Below, in pieces: positions 8,160 to 16,538 of a DNA stretch of 64,000 bases (its first letter is position 1; every line of letters starts with the position of its first letter). Under the pieces are notes generated by a model. The model was given only the letters and a program-made list of their open reading frames with translations. It made no database searches and was not told where the DNA came from. The stretch is from Spirosoma sp. SC4-14 (GTDB lineage: Bacteria; Bacteroidota; Bacteroidia; Cytophagales; Spirosomataceae). Location: the NCBI RefSeq assembly GCF_037201965.1, contig NZ_CP147518.1, positions 5,201,001-5,265,000 on the forward strand. The letters are read 5' to 3'. Position numbers and translations under genes: made by a program.

Positions 8160-9215
8160 ATGGCAAAAGAATCTTGGTATATTAACGAATCAGAACTTGA
8201 CGACTATCAAGTAAGAATCGTAAGACGAAATCTAAACAGTTCATTCATTGTAAAAGGATGTGCAGGAAGTGGAAAAACCGTTTTGGCATTATGGAGAGCA
8301 AAAGAACTTGCTGAGCAAGGGAACAATGACTATCTAATCATAGTCTTTACTAAAGCTCTCAAACAATTCATTGAAGACGGTATTCATACAATAGGGGTTG
8401 ACGAATCAAAGGTTCTTTATCATTGGGAATGGATAAACAGACGAGACAAACCATCAGCAGAATATATCATCGTTGACGAAGTTCAAGACTTCGATACTGA
8501 TGAATTAAGAGAATTGCAACAAGCAGCCAAGAAGCATTTTATTTTGTTCGGAGACTCTGCTCAACAATTATACAAAAATGTGCCTAATAAGGGGAAACTA
8601 TTGACAATGGAAGAAATCCAAATTCAAACTGGAATCCCTATGGAGAATTTGGTTATTAACCATAGACTACCCAAGAAAGTTGCAAGAGTTGCAGAAAAAG
8701 TAAGTTTATCTAATGACCCACTTGTTGACAGGTGTAACAAAGAAGGAGTTAATAAACCACGACTTGTAGAATGCTCCTCTTTTAATGACCAACTTGATTA
8801 TATAATTGATGTCGTTAAAGCTCAAAATTACACAGATGTTGGCATTTTATTTCCGACCAATAATGATGTTCAAACCGCGAAAAAATATTTCGACAGTAAA
8901 AAATGGGGAGTTGAAGCTAAAATTGGATATGGAGCAGGCTCAATGGATTTGGACTTTAAAACAGACAACCCCAAACTAATGACATACCATAGTGCAAAAG
9001 GATTGCAATTTGAAGCAGTATTCATTCCTATGTGTATTTCAGGTGACGAGAAAGATAGAAATCCACTTTATGTTGCTTTAACCAGGAGCTATAGAGATTT
9101 ATTCATCTTGTATTCAAACCACCTTTCTACTTTCATCGCAAACATTGACAGAAACTTGTTTGAATATCACAACGAAAAAAACAAATCATCTGCAAGCAGC
9201 GATTTACCCTTCTAA
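8160..9215 (+). CDS. Cassette B gene 1: UvrD-like superfamily 1 helicase/ATPase
   Basis: 351 residues. Walker A is GCAGSGKT (33-40), Walker B plus following glutamate/glutamine is DEVQD (106-110), motif III is FGDSAQQLY (about 130-138), motif V region is TYHSAKGLQFE (275-284) and motif VI is YVALTRS (304-310). This is a compact SF1 (UvrD/Rep-type) core without the large 1B/2B subdomains. Such proteins move along or unwind DNA using ATP. It is followed after 12 bases by a 638-codon gene, and no attC-like site separates them, so the pair is a single two-gene cassette. Small helicases paired with a large unknown protein on mobile DNA are often anti-phage modules; that role is inference. Confidence 0.8.
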   Translation: MAKESWYINESELDDYQVRIVRRNLNSSFIVKGCAGSGKTVLALWRAKELAEQGNNDYLIIVFTKALKQFIEDGIHTIGVDESKVLYHWEWINRRDKPSAEYIIVDEVQDFDTDELRELQQAAKKHFILFGDSAQQLYKNVPNKGKLLTMEEIQIQTGIPMENLVINHRLPKKVARVAEKVSLSNDPLVDRCNKEGVNKPRLVECSSFNDQLDYIIDVVKAQNYTDVGILFPTNNDVQTAKKYFDSKKWGVEAKIGYGAGSMDLDFKTDNPKLMTYHSAKGLQFEAVFIPMCISGDEKDRNPLYVALTRSYRDLFILYSNHLSTFIANIDRNLFEYHNEKNKSSASSDLPF

Positions 9216-9227
9216 AGAAATTACAAA

Positions 9228-11144
9228 ATGAGAGTATATATTCCGTTCAATTCAAACGACTTTAATAGTGTTTTTACAACACTATCAATTTCACCCTTTT
9301 CCTTTTATCCTAATAGAAAATACAGTTTCAAAAGGGCAACAACGACCTTTTTAAATGAAAGTGAAGACTTTTTGGTTGGATATGAAAAACCCATATTCCA
9401 CAACCGAGAACTTGACAAGGACTACGGCTTTCCAGTCTTAATTGAAACTGAAATAACCGAAAGCAAATGGCAAACTACAGCAAATGGGCTCAATTATGTA
9501 ATAATTGATTATACTGTATTTCTGCTTAACAATTTTAAATTGTTGTTTAGGAGAGAAAAAGAACTCAATGAAACTTTTGCTAAGTCATTAAAGAGTATTG
9601 AAACAAAGTATTCTGCTTTAGCGAAACAAAATTCTGAAGTTATAAAAGTAGATTGCTTCGTCAATGAAATACCATTCATTCAATTTCCAACAGTTAATAA
9701 CAATTTTAATTCCTTGACTTTCTTCAAGGACAGAAAACTAAACAGAATACTTGGTGCTATTTTAGGTAGTTCAATTGCTTATACAAATTTAACATCAAAA
9801 GAGTGGCAAGAAATTTCAATACTATTTAGGCTCTTAAATAACAACCTTTCATTGTTTCTAAACAAGATTTCAGAGAATAATGAATTTGAAAAAAAGCAGG
9901 TTTTAGAAATAACAGACAAAATTCTCAAGACTTATGAAACCATTGAAAAATTAGAAGAAGCTATTATGTTAGGCTCTAATTCTTCATTCACATCTGACAT
10001 ACTAAACACACTTAAACAATCTAAAGTATTTGGTATATCTGCATTTAATCTTCTTATTGAAGGATTACTTATAACATCAAAGGCTGAACTTCCTCTTTCA
10101 TTAAAGCTAGAAAAGCTAAAGAGAGCAATTAATTCAAAGTTCAATTCAAAGTATCCAAGTAACTATGTTGAAAGAGTTAACAACGCATTTTCAGATGTAA
10201 GAAACAAAATAGAAGATGAAATTTATTTATCAAGAAAAAACAATAAACTAACAAGTGATTCACTTGTAAGACCCCATTTTGCGAATGACAAAATGGAGTT
10301 AATTATTCCAGAAGGTCTTTTAGAAAATGAAAAGAAATATTTGCTTCAAAGCTTGAAATTCTTCATCGAAACAGACAATATCTCTGACCTTGAGACTTTT
10401 TTCACTAATCGAAAAACTATTCTCATTGACCTTGCCAAACACTTCAAAGATACAATTGACAATTTTGATGGTTCGAAAGAGCGTTTGTATCTTGTTGAAT
10501 TACTTAAATCATTTGAAAGCTTAAGGGGCGGATTTGACATTTCAAGAACTTCAAACGAAGTTTTAAAATCTATAGCTGTTCTGTTTACATCAGGTAGAGA
10601 TTTATTAAGGTTCATTGAAAACAATGAAAGAGAAGAAATTCAACATTCATTAATTTACTACACTCTTTGGGGTAGCATTTATGGGGCAGCTATTCTTCCA
10701 AAGACCTTAACAGAATCTATTACCGAAGACAAATCGAATGTTAAGATATTGATTTCCGCATACGCTGAAACAATTGAAGAATATCAAAAAAGTAAAACAG
10801 AAAGTCATATAGAAGAAAGCTCCCAAAGCAAGACCGAGCCAGAAAAAACGGGACAAATTGAAGAAGATTCAAAGGCTTCATCAATAGAATCAAATACAGT
10901 AAATGAGCCAAATGGAAAATATACACCAACAATTTCAGTTTTATGTAGTCAAATTCTCGAACAAGTAGAGTTGAAAAAGAAAATGAAACTTTCTGACTTA
11001 AAAAGCATTTCTAAAAGTTTCAAAACAAATGGAGATGTTGAGCACCTTATAAATAGCCAATTGCAGGACAAAATAAAAGTAACTAAAAAAGGTGCGACAA
11101 TGTATGCAGAACTAATTGACAATGGACAACTTAAATTCGACTGA
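9228..11144 (+). CDS. Cassette B gene 2: large protein of unknown function with C-terminal winged-helix-like domain
   Basis: 638 residues, 12 bases after the helicase gene and surely translated with it. I do not recognise a family. The first 80 residues look like a beta-rich globular domain (MRVYIPFNSNDFNSVF). Residues 100 to 515 are mainly helical with long Lys/Glu/Asn stretches. Residues 518 to 560 are a Ser/Glu/Lys-rich linker. The last 70 residues (ILEQVELKKKMKLSDLKSIS and on) have the helix-turn-helix then wing pattern of a small winged-helix fold, suggesting DNA binding or a protein contact. No nuclease signature is obvious to me. Very A+T rich. Pairing with an SF1 helicase suggests joint action on DNA; candidate defence system. 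Confidence 0.6.
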   Translation: MRVYIPFNSNDFNSVFTTLSISPFSFYPNRKYSFKRATTTFLNESEDFLVGYEKPIFHNRELDKDYGFPVLIETEITESKWQTTANGLNYVIIDYTVFLLNNFKLLFRREKELNETFAKSLKSIETKYSALAKQNSEVIKVDCFVNEIPFIQFPTVNNNFNSLTFFKDRKLNRILGAILGSSIAYTNLTSKEWQEISILFRLLNNNLSLFLNKISENNEFEKKQVLEITDKILKTYETIEKLEEAIMLGSNSSFTSDILNTLKQSKVFGISAFNLLIEGLLITSKAELPLSLKLEKLKRAINSKFNSKYPSNYVERVNNAFSDVRNKIEDEIYLSRKNNKLTSDSLVRPHFANDKMELIIPEGLLENEKKYLLQSLKFFIETDNISDLETFFTNRKTILIDLAKHFKDTIDNFDGSKERLYLVELLKSFESLRGGFDISRTSNEVLKSIAVLFTSGRDLLRFIENNEREEIQHSLIYYTLWGSIYGAAILPKTLTESITEDKSNVKILISAYAETIEEYQKSKTESHIEESSQSKTEPEKTGQIEEDSKASSIESNTVNEPNGKYTPTISVLCSQILEQVELKKKMKLSDLKSISKSFKTNGDVEHLINSQLQDKIKVTKKGATMYAELIDNGQLKFD

Positions 11145-11155
11145 CAAAGAACAAC

Positions 11156-11297
11156 GAACCGCCAACACACGTTTGGCGTCATGCGGGGTGACGTGCTTAT
11201 ATTCAAGTTCCGTTTTCCAATTGGGCTTTAGTGCTGGGTTGACAGTTTTGTGCTCCGAAATCCCGCACGAACGCCAAGCGTGGGAACGTTAGCGGTC
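11156..11297 (+). other. attC-like site B (between cassettes B and C)
   Basis: The left arm GAACCGCCAAC (11156-11166), ACACG, TTTGGCGTCATGCGGG pairs with the right arm CCCGCACGAACGCCAAG, CGTGGGAAC, GTTAGCGGTC (11288-11297). As in site A the spacers are five and nine bases. The left arm complements the start of cassette B (GTTGGCGG), not the linear right arm (GTTAGCGG). About 142 bases. Confidence 0.78.
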
Positions 11298-11327
11298 ATG
11301 TTAAGACAAACCTTACAAAATTCAAAG

Positions 11328-12425
11328 ATGAAAAAATTATTAGTCGTTCTTAGTTTGCTAAGCAGTATTTGCAACGCACAGACAATAGATCAAAAAAAAG
11401 CGCTTTTTGTTGACAAAAAATATTCCGCTAAAATTGCAATAGCACAAAAACTGGTTGACTCTTTAATGAGGGAGAAAAGCATTCCCGGTTTGTCTGTTTG
11501 TGTTTCAACGAAAGACAAAATATTATGGGCGCAAGGTTTTGGCTATGCAGATATGGAAAACAAAGTACCCGTCACACTACAATCTAAGTTTCGCATTGGC
11601 AGTATTTCTAAAACCTTAACCGCTTTAGCATTGGGAAAACTGATTGAAGAAAATGCGATTAACCTTTCAGACCCGGTTCAAAAATATGTTCCCTATTTTC
11701 CAGAGAAAAAATATCCTGTTACAATCTACCAACTGGCTTCCCATACTGCAGGGATACGTGATTACAACTATAGAAACGGTGAGTATGTAAGCGATAAGAA
11801 TTATGGTTCTGTAAAGGACGCCATTTCAATTTTTAAAGATGATACTCTATTGTTTCAGCCCGGTACAAAATATAGTTATTCCACTTATGGATATGTGCTA
11901 TTAAGTGCTGTTATTGAAGGTGCTGCACACAAAGATTTTCTGCCGTACATGCATGACAGTGTCTTTATTCCCATAGGTTTGCAAAACACAGTTCCTGATT
12001 TTAACGACAGTATTGTTGCCCATAGAGTAAGTTTTTATGACGAATCAAACGGGAAGATTGTTAATGGCTATCATGTCAATAATTCAAACAAATGGGCAGG
12101 CGGTGGTTTTATCAGTACACCTACTGACCTTGTTCGTATGTCTCAAAGCCTGTTAAAGCATCAATTTATAAGTGAGCAAACTTTACAAAAATTTTGGAAT
12201 AATGACACGCTGCAAAACGGTGAAAAGATAGCTTACGGAATTGGTTGGAAATTGGACAAGGATAATATGCAACGAAAATTTGTTTATCATGGTGGAAGCT
12301 CAATTGGTGGGCGTTCTTTTCTTTTAGTTTATCCTAAAGAGCAGCTGATCATTGCAATTACGTGTAACCTGAGCACCAACTTTGACCAGCGATTTATTTT
12401 AAAACTAACAGACTTATTTTTGTAA
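11328..12425 (+). CDS. Cassette C: secreted serine hydrolase (class C beta-lactamase/PBP-like fold)
   Basis: 365 residues from ATG 11328, with a signal peptide MKKLLVVLSLLSSICNA and a likely cut before QTIDQ. An in-frame ATG ten codons upstream (11298) lies inside the cassette end, so I prefer 11328. The nucleophile motif SISK (S92-K95) follows FRIG, YST replaces the YxN box in KYSYSTYGY, and HGGSS near the C-terminus stands for the third KTG/HxG box. The family includes esterases, D-amino-acid peptidases and class C beta-lactamases; the substrate cannot be told. It should act in the periplasm. It is alone in its cassette. A role in beta-lactam resistance is possible but not shown. Confidence 0.85.
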   Translation: MKKLLVVLSLLSSICNAQTIDQKKALFVDKKYSAKIAIAQKLVDSLMREKSIPGLSVCVSTKDKILWAQGFGYADMENKVPVTLQSKFRIGSISKTLTALALGKLIEENAINLSDPVQKYVPYFPEKKYPVTIYQLASHTAGIRDYNYRNGEYVSDKNYGSVKDAISIFKDDTLLFQPGTKYSYSTYGYVLLSAVIEGAAHKDFLPYMHDSVFIPIGLQNTVPDFNDSIVAHRVSFYDESNGKIVNGYHVNNSNKWAGGGFISTPTDLVRMSQSLLKHQFISEQTLQKFWNNDTLQNGEKIAYGIGWKLDKDNMQRKFVYHGGSSIGGRSFLLVYPKEQLIIAITCNLSTNFDQRFILKLTDLFL

Positions 12426-12431
12426 AAACAC

Positions 12432-12634
12432 GAACCGCTAACAAAAGTATTTGCAAAAGCAGGGCTTGACAATGTAACTTCAGCTATGTGCAATCATCAG
12501 CAGCGGTTTGGGCTCGACGTTCCATGTTCAGCTTTAGTTCATAACTTCAACAACATATTTTCAATTGGGCATTTGTACCGGGCTGGACAATCACTGAATT
12601 CCCTGCCTTCGCAAATACCCGAACGTTATGCCTC
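12432..12634 (+). other. attC-like site C (between cassettes C and D) and leader of cassette D
   Basis: GAACCGCTAAC (12432-12442) with GTATTTGCAAAAGCAGGG pairs with CCCTGCCTTCGCAAATAC, CCGAAC, GTTATGCC (12625-12632). The loop is long (about 130 bases) and carries TTTTCAATTGGGCATTTGT, a loop element shared with sites A, B and D. The 67 bases after it hold the leader of the restriction gene; TATCTTTC near 12670 is a weak promoter-like box. Confidence 0.72.
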
Positions 12635-12701
12635 ATTGTAGGACGACCGGCAACCAAACAAAATTTCGTATCTTTCGAAACAATTCATATATCAAAAACG
12701 A

Positions 12702-13313
12702 ATGGACGAATTAATACAAAATATAAAGAATTTAGCTGAAGTTTATTCTGCAAACTTGAAAGGTAAAATTGAAGCCAGAACAGAAGAAATGAAAGCTGAC
12801 GACAATTCTCATTACCTCGTTTATCGTGTTTTAGGTATTTCTTTAGAAGAAGGACAACTTATTGACCAATATCAAAACACAGGACGATTTCTTTACAAAT
12901 ATGCAGGTTCATTCCTTGAAGATGCTGCAACCTTATGTTTAAATTTTAAATTTCCTGATGGCATTAAGACCAAGGTAGAAAACACGATTGGACAACGACC
13001 TAAAACTTTTGAGATTGATTTTCTAAATGGAAATGATGCCATAGAAGTTAAGTGGAGAGATGCAACTACGGACGGAGACCACATAACAAAAGAACATACA
13101 AGAGTTAAAGTAATCAGAGAACACGGTTACAAGCCAATCAGAGTAATGTTCTATTATCCTCAAAGAGAACAAGCTATCAGAATTCAAGAAACCTTGAAAA
13201 CACTTTATGCAGGTGTGGAAGGAGAATATTATGGCGGTGATGAAGCTTGGGAATACTTAAAAGCATATTCAGGAGTTGACCTTAAGAACGTGTTGGGGAA
13301 TTTTATTTGGTGA
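12702..13313 (+). CDS. Cassette D gene 1: ApaLI-like type II restriction endonuclease, 3' end altered by an IS
   Basis: 203 residues as it stands. It resembles the ApaLI family (enzymes cutting GTGCAC), with the PD-(D/E)xK core around E104/D106 and E115-V-K117 (EIDFLNGNDAIEVKWRDAT). It would cut unmethylated DNA in the cytoplasm. The final residues NVLGNFIW are encoded by the IS5-family element starting at 13286. Removing the element and one TAA duplication restores LKAILTQIANERTPENGN and a stop at 14200-14202, overlapping the methyltransferase ATG by 11 bases. So the gene lost its natural last 16 residues; activity is uncertain. Methyltransferase partner lies just beyond the IS, in the same cassette. 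ApaLI assignment rests on remembered similarity. Confidence 0.75.
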   Translation: MDELIQNIKNLAEVYSANLKGKIEARTEEMKADDNSHYLVYRVLGISLEEGQLIDQYQNTGRFLYKYAGSFLEDAATLCLNFKFPDGIKTKVENTIGQRPKTFEIDFLNGNDAIEVKWRDATTDGDHITKEHTRVKVIREHGYKPIRVMFYYPQREQAIRIQETLKTLYAGVEGEYYGGDEAWEYLKAYSGVDLKNVLGNFIW

Positions 13314-14147
13314 AGCAGTCAAAGGCGTTGTAGCATGATCTGAATGTTTGCTAAATACAGCCAACTCACCGAAGAAGATAGCGTGTACTCGTAATCTTTG
13401 ACGATGCGCCGGAAGAAATTCGTCCAGGCAATGCTCCGTTCAACGACCCATCGCTTGGCCACAGGCACAAAACCTTGGGTTGATTCGGGACGCGAAGCCT
13501 TCTCGAAATCGATGCTCCACTCGGTTAATGCCTGGGCAAAAGCTCCATTGTAAGCCTGATCGCCGTAAACCTTCTCCAGGCGTTCCCCAACTCGCCAAAG
13601 GATTGTCCCAATCAGAGAAATTGACGCCGGTCCTTCTGCTTCATTTGCCGCATGCACATCGACCACCCACAAGCGGCCGTCGGTATCCACGACGAACTCT
13701 CGTTTTCGCCCGTTGACGCGTTTATTGACGTCCATACCCCGGTGTTCGCAGATCATGGGATTTAACTTAACACTTTGTGCATCAATGCATAGAACAGATG
13801 GCTGAGCTTCCTTACCCACTCGTTTTCGGTCTGATTGATTCAAGGCTGCGTTGATTCGTTCGAAGGTGCCGTCCTGCTTCCAGCGGTTAAAGTAATAGTA
13901 AACCGCCTGCCAGTTAGGCCATTGCGGTGGCAGGTTCCGCCATTGACAACCGGTTCGCAGCAGCCACAGAATAACGTTGATGATCTGGCGCAATTCATGT
14001 TTTCGCTTGCGTTTGAGGTCAAAGAAAGGCGAAATTGCGTCCCATTGAGGGTCGGTCAGTGGTTGCCACTGTTTGGTCATCACTTTGCATTTTGGTCGAT
14101 ACAAAGTTGACACGACTCTCAACTCTTTTCAATTCCCCAACACGCTC
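13286..14147 (-). mobile_element. IS5-family insertion sequence, copy 1
   Basis: 862 bases with ends GAACGTGTTGGGGAATT and, inverted, GAGCGTGTTGGGGAATT. The flanks show a TAA duplication (13283-13285 and 14148-14150), fitting the IS427-type group. It is inserted in the 3' end of the restriction gene, with its transposase opposite to the array. It is nearly identical to copy 2 (21539-22400), which has the other orientation. Confidence 0.9.
13319..14080 (-). CDS. IS5-family transposase (copy 1)
   Basis: 253 residues from the ATG giving MTKQWQPLTDPQWDAI; the frame extends 14 codons further to 14122 but the family normally begins at this point. The N-terminal domain (DUF4096-type, TDPQWDAISPFF and TGCQWRNLPPQWP) is followed by a DDE nuclease domain with D in VLCIDAQSV, D in VYGDQAYNG and the final E in WVVERSIAWTNFFRR. 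A single frame encodes it, with no programmed frameshift. It differs from copy 2 by one visible residue (N versus D in the YYYF-x-RW stretch), so at least one of the copies arrived recently. Confidence 0.92.
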   Translation of the reverse strand: MTKQWQPLTDPQWDAISPFFDLKRKRKHELRQIINVILWLLRTGCQWRNLPPQWPNWQAVYYYFNRWKQDGTFERINAALNQSDRKRVGKEAQPSVLCIDAQSVKLNPMICEHRGMDVNKRVNGRKREFVVDTDGRLWVVDVHAANEAEGPASISLIGTILWRVGERLEKVYGDQAYNGAFAQALTEWSIDFEKASRPESTQGFVPVAKRWVVERSIAWTNFFRRIVKDYEYTLSSSVSWLYLANIQIMLQRL

Positions 14148-14191
14148 TAAAGCTATTTTGACACAGATTGCTAACGAAAGGACACCCGAAA

Positions 14192-15436
14192 ATGGAAACT
14201 AATAAAATCTATCACGGACATTGTGTTGAAAAACTCAAAGAAATTGAAGCCAACAAAGTTGACTTGATTTACTTTGACCCGCCTTTCTTTACTCAACGCA
14301 AACACAGTCTTACGAATAAAGACAATTCTAAAACATATGAATTTGACGACAAATTCAATTCTATTCAAGAGTATTTAGAACTTGTTGAAAATGTTTTACT
14401 AGAATCAAAAAGAGTATTAAAAAATACAGGAAGTGTTTTTCTTCATTGCGACAAAACAGCATCGCACAATATTAGAGTTGTGATGGACAAGGTTTTTGGA
14501 CGTGAGAACTTTCAAAGTGAAATTATTTGGTCATACAAAAGATGGTCCAATGCGAAAAAAGGATTGTTAAATGCTCATCAAGTAATTTTTTTTTATTCTA
14601 AAACACAAGACTTTAAATTCAATACTCTTTATACAGATTATTCAGCCACAACAAATCTTGACCAAATATTACAAGAAAGAGAACGTGATAAAAACGGAAA
14701 ATCTGTTTATAAAAAAGATGAAAACGGTAATGTGATTTTAGGTAAAGAGAAAAAAGGTGTTCCTCTTTCTGACGTTTGGGAAATTCCATACTTAAATCCA
14801 AAAGCAAAAGAAAGAACGGGATACCCAACTCAAAAACCAGTTTTATTACTCAATCAAATTTTAAATATCGTTACAGACGAAGGTGACTTGGTTGTTGATC
14901 CTTTTTGTGGCAGTGGAACAACTTGTGTTTCAGCAAAATCATTAAAGAGACAATTTATTGGAATTGACATTTCAAAGGATGCGGTTGAACTTGCAAATTC
15001 ACGATTAGAAGAAATGGTAATTTCAGAATCTAATCTTTTAAACAAAGGAACAAACGAGTATCAAGAGAAAACTGAAAAAGAACTAGCCATTTTACAAAAT
15101 ATAAATGCTTTTCCTGTTCAAAGAAATAGTGGGATTGACGGATTTTTAAAAGACCATTTTGAAGGTATACCAGTTCCAGTAAAAATTCAAGGAGAATATG
15201 AAACAATTGAAGATGCAATTGAAAAACTAGAAAAGGCATCTTATGGTAAGGACTATAAAATGAAAATCCTAATCCAAACAAGAGAAACAGGAATAAGCCG
15301 ACTTTTTGGTTTTGAATCGGACGTAACAATAATGAAATCACTTGAATTGCAGACGAAAGACCTGCTGAAAAAGAACAACGAAGGCATAACATCGGTTTTG
15401 CAAAATGGCGGGTTTAGTGCTTCTATGAAAGTTTAG
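14192..15436 (+). CDS. Cassette D gene 2: DNA amino-methyltransferase, partner of the ApaLI-like enzyme
   Basis: 414 residues from ATG 14192 (METNKIYHGH); an upstream in-frame start at 14168 is possible but would not fit the reconstructed 11-base overlap with the restriction gene. Motif IV DPPF (29-32) comes before motif I DPFCGSGTT (236-244), so this is a beta-type N6-adenine or N4-cytosine methyltransferase acting with S-adenosylmethionine. It should protect the target of the neighbouring endonuclease. Residues after about 260 form a C-terminal extension, probably target recognition. The last codons (ITSVLQNGGFSASMKV) are encoded by the left arm of the attC-like site, so cassette end and protein end coincide. 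The IS lies upstream and may alter its expression. Confidence 0.85.
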   Translation: METNKIYHGHCVEKLKEIEANKVDLIYFDPPFFTQRKHSLTNKDNSKTYEFDDKFNSIQEYLELVENVLLESKRVLKNTGSVFLHCDKTASHNIRVVMDKVFGRENFQSEIIWSYKRWSNAKKGLLNAHQVIFFYSKTQDFKFNTLYTDYSATTNLDQILQERERDKNGKSVYKKDENGNVILGKEKKGVPLSDVWEIPYLNPKAKERTGYPTQKPVLLLNQILNIVTDEGDLVVDPFCGSGTTCVSAKSLKRQFIGIDISKDAVELANSRLEEMVISESNLLNKGTNEYQEKTEKELAILQNINAFPVQRNSGIDGFLKDHFEGIPVPVKIQGEYETIEDAIEKLEKASYGKDYKMKILIQTRETGISRLFGFESDVTIMKSLELQTKDLLKKNNEGITSVLQNGGFSASMKV

Positions 15437-15517
15437 TGCAAGGTTCAAGTTCAGTTTTTCAATTGAACATTTGTGCAGAAAATCCGCCACTTTGCAAAGC
15501 CGAGAAACGTTATGGGC
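15380..15517 (+). other. attC-like site D (between cassettes D and E)
   Basis: GAAGGCATAAC (15380-15390), ATCGG, TTTTGCAAAATGGCGGG pairs with CCGCCACTTTGCAAAG, CCGAGAAAC, GTTATGGGC (15509-15517). Spacers are again five and nine bases. GGCATAAC complements the start of cassette D at 12625 (GTTATGCC) across 2.7 kb and an IS, which shows both restriction-modification genes belong to one cassette. The left arm lies inside the methyltransferase frame. Confidence 0.8.
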
Positions 15518-15525
15518 AAGGCAAA

Positions 15526-16314
15526 ATGACAACCCTCAAATTAAATAGCGTAAAGCAGACACTTGGATTTTTCTCAATGACCATTGCTTGGGCATTGATG
15601 AACCTTCTACATTCTGTCTATCTTGGATGGACAGACGGCAAAGCCGACGATAGCGGAGTTGTTATCTTCTGGTCGGGACTCTTTATAGCAATTGCGTGGG
15701 CAGTATTCATTATTTATCCGTTGAAGAAGCTTGACCACACAAAAAACATCTTCAAGCCAACCATATTTCCAATTATTTCAGCAATTTATGGAGCATTAAC
15801 CTATTCAATCATTGTTGGTGGACTATTTCGCAGCTTTGAATTGGTAACAATGTTTATGCCGTTAGCCTTGCTGACTGGAGCGATATTTGGTGTTTCCTAC
15901 TCTTTGCTAATTCAGTCAGACAGAGTTGTTGATTTGCCGAACAGGCGACCCTTTACAAAAATCTTCTTCATACTATCGCCTGCTTTAATCCTTTTTTTCT
16001 TTCTGTCGGTTATGCCTGCAATCGGACCTTCGTTAGTTTTTCGCTTTATGCCAGACGAGATAAGATATAAGATTGTAGCAAAAACAATCCCGAAATACAA
16101 AGTTGGTGACGACTTTGAACCATTGAAAAATGACCTACCTGGTTATCTTGACCATATTGACAATGGTAGTGGGAACATGTCAGCATCAATGGAAAACTTT
16201 GCATTTGTATTGCAAGTAAACTGTGGCAAAATAATAAGACTGGAATACGGAAAAAATTCGACTGACTTTGATAATACAATTTATGGCAAGCTGCAAGAGA
16301 AGCCCTGCCCATAA
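15526..16314 (+). CDS. Cassette E: integral membrane protein of unknown function
   Basis: 262 residues from ATG 15526 (MTTLKLNSVKQTLGFF), nine bases after the conserved GTTATGGGC; the frame is open further upstream but only through the attC-like site. There are about five hydrophobic segments (around residues 14-30, 46-64, 80-100, 107-128 and 147-170), followed by a polar C-terminal domain of about 90 residues with no recognised motif. The stop codon TAA at 16312-16314 is part of the left arm of the next site. It is the only gene of its cassette. Function unknown. Confidence 0.6.
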   Translation: MTTLKLNSVKQTLGFFSMTIAWALMNLLHSVYLGWTDGKADDSGVVIFWSGLFIAIAWAVFIIYPLKKLDHTKNIFKPTIFPIISAIYGALTYSIIVGGLFRSFELVTMFMPLALLTGAIFGVSYSLLIQSDRVVDLPNRRPFTKIFFILSPALILFFFLSVMPAIGPSLVFRFMPDEIRYKIVAKTIPKYKVGDDFEPLKNDLPGYLDHIDNGSGNMSASMENFAFVLQVNCGKIIRLEYGKNSTDFDNTIYGKLQEKPCP

Positions 16315-16510
16315 CATCGGTTTGGCATTATGGCGGCTTGAAGGAATAAACTACAGCTTTTGTTCCGCTATTTTGCTAAACATTCAGCTTGACCGAACGC
16401 TATCCAGCAATAGAAATAAACTTGTACATTAGTTCATCATTCGGCTTCAGTTGTGGGCAGACGGAACACAGAATACCGCCACAACGCCAAGCCGTTAACC
16501 GTTAGCGGTC
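16307..16510 (+). other. attC-like site E (between cassettes E and F)
   Basis: GCCCATAAC (16307-16315), ATCGG, TTTGGCATTATGGCGG pairs with CCGCCACAACGCCAAG, CCGTTAACC, GTTAGCGGTC (16501-16510). The left arm complements the start of cassette E (GTTATGGGC, 15509). The loop is about 130 bases, longer than in sites A, B and D. Spacers five and nine bases. Confidence 0.78.
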
Positions 16511-16538
16511 AGGCTAAACGACAATCACCAAACAAAAT

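Noticed and set aside
11298-11328. Upstream ATG (11298) as start of the serine hydrolase
   Set aside because: It would place ten extra residues ahead of a good signal peptide and lies within the conserved cassette end, so 11328 is preferred.
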